Assembly: GCA_973895155.1 (NCBI GenBank)
Contig: OZ316897.1
Coordinates: forward strand, 1,054,001-1,118,000
From: Marsupella aquatica
Lineage: Eukaryota; Marchantiophyta
Direction: 5' to 3'
DNA: 64,000 nucleotides
The translations under genes were made by a program, and so were the position numbers. Shown one piece after another: positions 56,361 to 64,000 of the stretch (within the stretch, counting starts at the first letter, position 1; the number at the start of each line of letters is the position of its first letter). The notes under the pieces were generated by a model, which saw only the letters and a list, made by a program, of their open reading frames with translations, was not told where the DNA came from and made no database searches.

Positions 56361-56994
56361 GGAAAAAAACACAAGGAGCCCCAACCACACAGGCCAAAGA
56401 CCCAATCAAGGGGTGAAGGCAAGGAGCGAAATGAGCTATGTATACATCATTGTTGGGCATGGCTGATGAAATAACTGTGACAACAAGATTGAACACCACT
56501 GGAAAATGTTACACCGTGAATTCAGGGAGCTCTTTCAAATTTAACTTAAAAAAAAGTTTAAAGACACCATGGCTAACTCACCCTCACTCAACAAGAGTGT
56601 GGTCCACAAGTCATGCTCGAAGTCATGTGGCTAATTTAGATTGCTGCTAGTTCTTGCGGTCCTCTGATCTCCTGGTGTTGTTCCGATCTCTTGTGCGCAT
56701 GCGATTTGATGGGCAATGTTGTGGGTGACAAGAGGAAACATTGTCGAACTATGTAGTGCAAAAAGCAATACACTTCAAGAACTTCTTCCTCCTTGTATGC
56801 CAAAATATCCAGCAGATACACTTTACTGACCCAAAGTCGCCCATCATGATCAATGGAGACGAATTTCCAGACTGATGCATTAGAGAAGGTCCCCCACACC
56901 ATGCAATTGGGTCTCCTCTCTCAGTGAAGACATGCTGCTCCGGCGTAGCACTGCCAAATGGCCACATTGTCCCAGGAACAGCTTCCCTCTACCG

Positions 56995-57603
56995 CTATGA
57001 GATGGGAATCACATGGTTGTGAGTAGTCTTTGATGCCCTCCCTCCAACATGTCCAATCAGGTAATCAAGAACACTACTGAGTTTGCAGTCCTGGCGGTCC
57101 ACCAATGCTGGACCAGACTCCATCTTCACTTCACAAAAGATGCGCAGCTTAGACTCAAACTCAGCCTGGCTAATAACATCTTGTAGGAAAACATCTAGAA
57201 TAGTGCGCAGACTGGCCTCGGAGCTCATTGACCAAACTCTAGACTTCTGAATGAAAAAGGACATGAAGCACTGAGAAGGGCGAATGTTGTTGTAAAAATC
57301 ATCAACAATCCACGTTTTCTCAGTACATATGACACCTGCGATGCCTGCAATTTGATGTAAATTGGCTTCAGTGAAACTCACACTCCATGTTTTGGTCGGG
57401 CTAATGGTTTTGAGGAAATCGAACCCCTGTTCCAACGTCTGAATCTGCCATTGATGCAGCGGGATCCGGCTTTCAAACCGCGAGAGCTGCCTTTGGAGAT
57501 CTTTGAAGCGCTCATTCTCAATGCATTCGAGCTCAGTCTTCTCTTCATCTGTAGAGTTGTTCTTGATCCTTAGCTGTACTGGAGAAATGTGTTGATTTCT
57601 ATT
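56995..57603 (-). other. Unrecognised reading frame, possibly a gene remnant
   Basis: A minus-strand frame of about 200 codons is open from a TGA at about 57604 to TAG at 56997-56995. It begins with a charged, probably helical part (EEKTELECIENERFKDLQRQ), then FDFLKTISPTKTWSVSFTEA and FCEVKMESGPALVDRQDCKL, ending LIGHVGGRASKTTHNHVIPI. A second stop follows at once, after which the same frame is open again to about 56749. Amino-acid use looks protein-like, but I do not recognise the family and see no clean start codon. It may be a decayed host gene or an exon of one. Confidence 0.4.
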
Positions 57604-58542
57604 TCAATGCGCCCAATTTTGTCGTGAAGTGAGTTGATGAGCGTGATTTGTTCATAAGCGACCTACATTCTACCTTGCAAATCCTCAGGCTTAAAAGAGC
57701 CCTCCATTTTACCGTGACGTCCAGTCCTAGCAGAGCCAAAATTGAGACCAGCGAATGCGACAGCAAGAGGTAGAGAATCTGCAATCTGTTTCACCGTGCA
57801 AAATTGTCAACATAGGGCCACTTTGGTACCGACACCTAACCTATTCTGTTCAACTTTACTATGAAACGGAAGGATGCTAGAAGTTGACGCTGAGAAATGA
57901 AAGCGAGGAGAGATGTAGCGCTCCGTGAAACCCGGTGAGAGGAGAGACAGTGAGAGGCTCGGATGCAGGAACACTTAGTTTTTTCCAGGCTGGCGCATCA
58001 CGGGTCGGTAAGGGGAAAGTAACTGGGGCCCCCGTTTTTTACGCTGCTGCGGCCGTTTGGAGTTAATTTTTCAAAACTGGATCACACTGGACCACACAAT
58101 GGTTTTGTCGCGCGTTAACAGCTTGAATTAATATAACCAGTTTTTTGTCCCTTATCAACAGCTAGTCTTCGTTTTACACAGGGTAATCACGCGACACCAC
58201 ACACCCTGTGCCACTCTACCGCACTCACGTCGACACTGCCCTACGCACCATCCTCCTCCATGTTTTACTAAGAAAATAACCAGAAATTTGAATTTGGTGC
58301 GTTTTTTCTTAGTCTTTCGGCGCTGCACTCCATTTGTGCAATCTATAGACTACTTGGCTCACATTGGAGGTGAGGAATGCGACCGGGCAGTTGCACTCAG
58401 TTTCGAATCTGTAGGGACTGTCTTCACTACATCTTGACTACGCTCTTCTCTGCCTGAACCGCGACGTTTTTTGATAGTACTGGTCATCTGGTGGGGTTTT
58501 TCCAAATTTGTTTCAAGGCGGCAGTCGTCACTTCGGGATAAT
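57604..58542. other. 5' flank of the LINE, no gene
   Basis: No supported gene. The last 300-400 bp probably form the 5' leader of the LINE whose ORF1 starts at 58543; its exact 5' end cannot be placed without a second copy. Confidence 0.4.
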
Positions 58543-60273
58543 ATGGCTAGCAGCACATCCAGACGCCCCACACGACATACACCCCAACGATCTGGAAATC
58601 CTGCGCAGAATGTGGCAATTCAAACAGCACCAGCTGGCCGCCCACGTAGTGAAACGGGCCCTCCCACGATTCCCACGGTAAAAAATGCTGAAATCGTATA
58701 CATTCCAACGGAGATCTTGCAGCTGGGAACGAGGAGGATTTTTGGCAATAAGGTGGTTTTAGGCTTCGAATCTGAATTCGATCATCGATTGGCCAAGGAC
58801 TGGATCTCGGCTTTCAACCAAGAGAACGAGATTAAATTGACTCTCCACGATGAGCTGGCCCAGGCTCTGTTCGTAGTCCAATTCGACGCCAATGCGGGGG
58901 ACCATATCAAGAAGGGCCTCCTGGGTGCCTCCCCTCTGAAAGCTCTTGACAAATTCGCCGCGGTAAACGATTACACGCCTATCTTCGACCCCTGTAACTC
59001 AAAAGACTTCAAGCATCTGGTCACGGTCTACATTCAGAAAGGCAGCCCCGAAATCTACGAGTACATCAAATTCGTGGTGGCACCGATTGGGCGCTTTATT
59101 CGTGCAAAACTTGCGCCAGGCACTGAAGGTCATCACATTTCCGCCGTTGTTGAAACTACACTCAAAATCTTTCCAGCAAACGGTAAGCTCCAACTCAGTC
59201 GTCCAGGAATTACCACTGTCACCTTCGATTACCTAGGCAGAAATCTCCGCTGCTGTTTTTGTTTTTCGTATAGGCATCTGGCCTCCAAGTGCACGCAACC
59301 ACGCCCACCCATTTATCAGGGCCACAACTACCAATTCAACGCCCTAGGGGACGAGGCTCAACACCAAATTGCATCAACAAACTCAGCACAACAAAAGGTG
59401 CGACTGGACAGCGTGGTTTTTCACGAATACCAGGAAGCGGCTCGCAAGGCAAGGGCGGAAGCAGACTACTGGCGGGGACAAGCAGAAGAGCAGCAACAAC
59501 GGGAGGAGGCAGAATTACAACATCTCGCAACCCAAGCCGCTACCCTTGAAGCTGAGCAGCCGAATCGAAGTGTAAACAATCCTGCCTCATCTGTTGCTCC
59601 AAGCTCATCACGACATCAACACAATCAATCTGCACGACGGAGACACCGGAGAACCGTCCCTCGGTCCCCCCAGCTGCGAAGCAACGACGCTAGCGGCAAA
59701 ACACCTGGAGCGAGTGACAGTAAGCTTGTTGACCATCCCTCTCGGAGGGGGGACAGTGTGGAATCCAAGCTAAAACAATCAGTGGTAGCTCCCACTGCAC
59801 ACACTGCACACTCTTCTGAACACCTATCCAACTACCATAGGCGACCCCTGCGGAAGGTGTGGGTGGTGAGACCCACACAGGCTGGTGGTTCCTCTACACC
59901 ACAAATTGGAGCAGTCCAGCTGATCGAAGTGGAGGTGACCTCCTCTGTGACACCTGCAATCCCTCTTGAGACGGTGACACCTCCACACCTCCCTACCGGC
60001 AGGGAAAATGTAACAATCCGAAAGCGCCCAATTTCAAGGGAATCCTCCGAAACCGACTCCGATTCCTTGCCTCTCTCAATTGGTGACGCCCAGCCCAGAG
60101 CCAAGCGACCTCGCCTGTTGGAGCCCTTACAGCGAGGTATTTATTGCCACAAGATACCCCCGTCACGCGATGTGCAAGCTGACAATTCTCACATACAACC
60201 TGCGAGGACTGGCCTCCAGGAGACGCAGACTCCGAGCCCGTTTCATCCTGGAGGGGCTACAACACACCCCTGA
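58543..60273 (+). CDS. LINE ORF1 protein (gag-like, CCHC zinc knuckle)
   Basis: ATG at 58543 opens a frame of 576 codons. The N-terminal half has a compact domain (RRIFGNKVVLGFESEFDHRL, then VAPIGRFIRAKLAPGTEGHH) like the DUF4283-type RNA-binding domain of plant L1 ORF1. It is followed by one zinc knuckle, CCFCFSYRHLASKC (CX2CX4HX4C). The second half is Gln/Ser/Arg-rich and disordered, including a nucleic-acid-binding-looking RRRHRRTVPRSP. ORF1 proteins coat the LINE RNA. The end of ORF1 overlaps ORF2 in another frame by about 100 nt. The frame is intact. Confidence 0.85.
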   Translation: MASSTSRRPTRHTPQRSGNPAQNVAIQTAPAGRPRSETGPPTIPTVKNAEIVYIPTEILQLGTRRIFGNKVVLGFESEFDHRLAKDWISAFNQENEIKLTLHDELAQALFVVQFDANAGDHIKKGLLGASPLKALDKFAAVNDYTPIFDPCNSKDFKHLVTVYIQKGSPEIYEYIKFVVAPIGRFIRAKLAPGTEGHHISAVVETTLKIFPANGKLQLSRPGITTVTFDYLGRNLRCCFCFSYRHLASKCTQPRPPIYQGHNYQFNALGDEAQHQIASTNSAQQKVRLDSVVFHEYQEAARKARAEADYWRGQAEEQQQREEAELQHLATQAATLEAEQPNRSVNNPASSVAPSSSRHQHNQSARRRHRRTVPRSPQLRSNDASGKTPGASDSKLVDHPSRRGDSVESKLKQSVVAPTAHTAHSSEHLSNYHRRPLRKVWVVRPTQAGGSSTPQIGAVQLIEVEVTSSVTPAIPLETVTPPHLPTGRENVTIRKRPISRESSETDSDSLPLSIGDAQPRAKRPRLLEPLQRGIYCHKIPPSRDVQADNSHIQPARTGLQETQTPSPFHPGGATTHP

Positions 60274-63200
60274 TATAGTATGCATACAGGAGCACAAGCT
60301 GCGTGCAGGCAGGATAGACAAACTCCAAGAGGTTTGGCGCTCTGCACACTGGATTTGTGCTCCGGCGGCGGATGGAGCTCACTCCATTCGGAATGGTGGT
60401 GTACATGCTGGATTGGGAGGAATGGCAATTGCCATTACACAAAGCATTCACCAAACTGTGATTTCTGAAGGTGTTTTGGATTCCGGCCGCGCTGCTTGGT
60501 GCTGCATTGCTCACGACGGATTGGGAAGAATGGGCTTCTTGGGTATTTATGCGCCAAATTCAGCCAGAGAGCGGACAGCCCTTTGGAGGGAGCTTTTCAA
60601 TCGGCTGGACCCATCTTTCACCTGGATCTTAATGGGAGATTTCAACATGATAGAGCACCCTTCGGATCATAAGGGGGGATCGGGCACAATCATTGCGGGC
60701 TGTGAAGGAAGAGCTTGGCGCCATCTCATGAGGAGGCTTCACCTTATGGACACTTTCCAGGCACAACCTGGACACCTTCGGTACAGTTGGGATAACAAAA
60801 GGAGCTTCCGCCATGCACCTGCTATGCAGGACGCATCTACATTAGGAGGTCGGGTGCTCCGGAGGCTCGATAGAATCTACGCTTCCAAGGGGGCTGTTAA
60901 AGATGCTTTTGACATTTCTTCCACCATCATCCCCGGAATCCCCCTATCTGACCATGCTCCGGTCCTGGCCAGGATTACCCCACTAGTGCCTCTTAAGCGC
61001 TACTCCCAGCATCGTATGAACGTCAGTCACCAGACTCGAAGCGATTATCAGGAACGCATTTCCCGCATGTGGAAACGGGAGGAGGAATTGTGCAACAGGC
61101 GAGGGCTCACGGCCTCCAAGACACTAATCCGATGCCTTGCAAAAACACGCAAATTTGACAGGAGTTGGGGGAAAAGGAAGGCCTTGGAAAGACGCCTGAG
61201 GGAGGTAACACTTCGTGCCTCGCTTACTCACGCACAACTACAACTTGAACGGGAACCACAAGTCACTGCGCATCAAGCTGCACTGCAGGCGGCTGAGGCG
61301 TTGCTTCATGAATTCGAAGCAGAGAAGGTCCAATGGATGGATTACATCCTTCAGTCTCGGTGGATTGGAGAGGGAGACAAATGCTCCCGACTCTTCTTCA
61401 GAACATTTAAAGGAATGGCCATGAAAAATGAGATCACTCAATTGTTTACCAAGGAGAATCGTTTAATCAGCGACTGGGAGGGGATGGCGGCCACAACAAC
61501 CAATTTTTTCAAAGAAATATTGGGCCAATCGGAGGGGGCGCAGTGGGAGACGATTTCGCGGGTCCTGGAGCTTCAACACAAACGCATCACCACGGAGGAG
61601 CAGGATTCACTAAATGAGCCATTAACGTTGGATGAGCTTAGCAGGGCAGCAGTTGCTTTGGCAAGCCATAAATGCCCCGGTCCGGATGGGGTCCCTGTGG
61701 AATTCTTTGTGGCGCAATGGAACACGGTGGGACGCTCCCTTCTCAGTGCGCTTAATCAAGGTCTGGCCGAGGGGTACTTTTCCTTTGAATACACTCGAGG
61801 TTTCATTGTCCTTCTCCGCAAGAAAGATGACCAGCGCTACTTAACCAATCTCCGCAAGAAAGATGACCAGCGCTACTTAACCAACAAACGACCCATTACC
61901 CTGCTAAATGTGGTTCACAAGATCGGGGCGAAAGCTTTCCAACTGAGATTGATCCCAGTCCTGCAGAGATTCATTTCGCCCCAACAATTTGCTTTTCTAC
62001 CAGGTCGAAACATACACCACTCTTTGATGCTGCTCAATGAAATGTTACATCACGCTAAAACATCCGGATTGGACTACATTCTGATGAAATTGGATGTCGC
62101 CAAGGCGTTCGACAAACTTGAATGGCCCTTTTTGATGTCCATAATGGAGAAAGCTGGTTTTGATGGACTGCTTATGGATTTCCTGAGAGCCACTCATGCA
62201 TCGGCATCCTCTGCTGTACTCCTCAACGGCCGTATGGCGGCACCTTTTGGTCTTGCCAGATCGGTTAGACAAGGCTGCCCTCTGTCTCCTCTTCTATTCC
62301 TTATCGCTATCGATGCTCTCAGCTGGATGATCAATTGGGCAATAGACAGGGGCACTATCCAAGGCATCAACATCCAAACCGTAGCAGTACATAATGTACA
62401 CAATCTTTACGCAGACGACCTCGCCATGCTGATCAGAGCTTACATGGAAAATGTGGAAAGCTGCAAGCGACTCCTTCAACTTTTTGGGGTGGCATCTGGG
62501 CTGGTGTGTGTATGGGAGAAAACAAAGGCAGCGTTCATTTCTCCTCGCAGAATACCCATTGAATTTAGGAGACTCCCTTGGCAGTGGGAAGACGATGCCA
62601 CAGCCACGAAGCTATTAGGCATTCCCATTGCTCAGAACATCTCTGAAGTCCAAATGGTCTCCTCCCTGACCGAAAAGCTTGAATCCAGATTAGACAGGGT
62701 CCGGAAGAGCTCGGGGTCGCTCATCGCCCGGGTCACAGTGGCAAATCACCTCGTCATGAGCACCTTGTGGTTTATGTTGACTATTTGGGCTGGCCAACAT
62801 AGTACCCTGGTTGCACTTCAACGAAAGATCACAACATTCGTATGGGCAGGGCAAAATACTAGAGCTCGATCGAGGGTCGATTTCGCCACGATCACAAGGC
62901 CAAAAGGCTAAGGGGGCCTTGGACTCATTTCAGTTGCAGCACAATTCAGAGCACTGGCCGGGAACTTCATTATTTGGGCACTGTCCGGAGCAGATCACCC
63001 CCTACGTCGAATTCTCCAGCATGAGATCAAGCAGCTTTCTAAGCGGAAATGGGGAGTGGAAGATTATACCTGGGTCTTTTCGCAGTGCCACACTCTTCCA
63101 CTGAATGGGTCCAAAGTGTGGACCAATGTATGCACAGGGTGGAACGTCATCAAGAAAAATCTGAGAGCTACATCTCCTGCGCATCTGGAAGGATGGAGTG

Positions 63201-64000
63201 ACCTTCCCCTTTGGCAACCGCACATTAACCACATCCACGCAAATCAAGCCAAATGTCGGAGCAATCCACAGAGGAAAATCAGGAGGGCTGGCTTTGTTGT
63301 CATGAGAGACGTCTTGGATGGGAGGGGGCAATTCATCAACTGGGAGGATGGACCTAACGCTATGCTTCCCCCAAATTGCTCCTCTGCGTATCGTAAGTTA
63401 ATTGCTAACCTTCGTACTATGCCTGAGCTACACAGGAATCCTGGGGAACTTGTCCCTCTCTTCATGGAGGCCCGACTGCCATGTGGGACTCTTTACATCT
63501 GGGAATACCAGGTACCCAGACACCGCATTACGTCCCAATGGCAGTGGTTCAATGACATTGCTCACCCCAGACGTACCTTTAGGGTGGTCAATGACACTCT
63601 TCGCAAATTGGATACCATTGCTCCTCCGACAGATGTCATCTTGCACCGAGTGTTGACCAGGAACGGCAACCGAGCTTCCAACCACATGCACCGCGTTGGA
63701 AGGCCCCATGGATTGTTGGCACCTCTGTTGCAGCACGAATGGAAGGATGGACTCTCCTTTCTGGAAACTAACACCGCCCACTTACGTGAAATTCAGGCGC
63801 CACTCAATGGAACACTCCACAAAGCGATTCACAAATGGGCCATCAGATTGAATTGGCAGCCCCACCCACGGACGCTCTGGGCTGATACATGGCTACCTTT
63901 CCGAGCTGCTAGCGAGAATTGCTACCTGTGGCAACTGATTTACAGGATACCTGCAACACAGCACTGGAGGTTCCCGAGACTACCATCAACCAATCCGGCC
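60170..64000 (+). mobile_element. LINE ORF2: endonuclease and reverse transcriptase, one nonsense codon, runs off the window
   Basis: The likely ATG is at 60170, 104 nt before the end of ORF1 and in the +1 frame relative to it. The apurinic-type endonuclease shows LTILTYNLRGLASRRRRL, IQEHKL, MGDFNMIEHPSD and LSDHAPVLARI, with all catalytic landmarks present. Reverse transcriptase shows HKCPGPDGVPVEFF, KRPITLLNVVHKIGAK, LDVAKAFDKLEW, SVRQGCPLSPLLFLI and the catalytic YADDL. TAA at 62909-62911 breaks the frame just before GGLGLISV; the same frame then stays open to the window end (LWQLIYRIPATQHWRF is the start of the C-terminal zinc-binding region). A 36-nt tandem duplication at 61814-61885 repeats LRKKDDQRYLTN. 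It is a different, younger-looking copy than the LINE at 3.5-6.5 kb. Confidence 0.9.
61814..61885 (+). repeat. 36-nt in-frame tandem duplication in the reverse transcriptase
   Basis: Copies 61814-61849 and 61850-61885 are identical and encode LRKKDDQRYLTN twice, just before the conserved RPITLLN block. Identity of the copies indicates a recent event. Confidence 0.95.

Larger units (their letters stand above)
54395..56994. other. Upstream of the transporter gene: repeats, no gene
   Basis: No gene is supported. There are several short duplications: a 39-bp unit at 55065-55135 (CTTCTGGGGCAAGCCTTTCA), an imperfect pair around 55540 and 55725 (CTCATGGCAAAACC), and the two arrays listed next. The first few hundred bases probably contain the MTP promoter. 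Confidence 0.45.

Overview
The window looks like nuclear DNA of a land plant, most likely a bryophyte or other seed-free plant. Its genes are split by many short GT-AG introns. It carries a plant-type Mn-CDF transporter, an ankyrin-PGG membrane protein, a SERAC1-like hydrolase, plant L1-type LINEs and dense tandem repeats. A liverwort is my best guess, but that is inference. I saw no rRNA or tRNA genes, no CRISPR array and no bacterial-type operon.

Layout. 0-3.5 kb: a decayed gag-like retroelement reading frame (minus) and a GC-rich tandem repeat. 3.5-6.5 kb: a 5'-truncated LINE (minus) with two nonsense codons. 7.6-13.6 kb (minus): an ankyrin/PGG protein followed by five small tandemly duplicated phase-0 exons and a SERAC1-like alpha/beta hydrolase. 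All junctions are in phase, so this may be a single fusion gene. 14.7-15.5 kb: a minisatellite.

16.55-37.25 kb: the most interesting part, a candidate DNA transposon of about 20.7 kb. It is bounded by matching terminal inverted repeats and by CAATG/CATTG-rich subterminal zones. Near the right end is a seven-exon Plavaka-like transposase gene (plus). Near the left end is a nine-exon gene of unknown function (minus) with a triplicated cassette exon. Both genes point outward. The middle holds broken, intron-bearing fragments of host genes: casein kinase 1, U2AF small subunit, a WDR18/RID3/IPI3-type WD protein and an ELMO-domain protein. Several carry frameshifts, a lost start codon or a nonsense codon. 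This resembles gene capture by Pack-type elements, here in a family best known from fungi.

37-45.7 kb: gene-poor DNA with short duplications and a 20-bp perfect inverted repeat. 45.8-51.0 kb: an eight-exon GH31 glycosidase of the sulfoquinovosidase (YihQ) type. Its catalytic aspartates are intact, but the sulfonate-binding arginine is replaced by glutamine. 51.8-54.4 kb (minus): a complete six-exon Mn-type CDF/MTP transporter. 55-57.6 kb: tandem repeats and an unrecognised reading frame. 58.5-64 kb: a nearly intact LINE (ORF1 with a CCHC knuckle; ORF2 with endonuclease and reverse transcriptase) carrying one nonsense codon and running off the window.

Exon boundaries were derived by hand from splice signals, reading phase and remembered family sequences; no alignment or transcript data were available.
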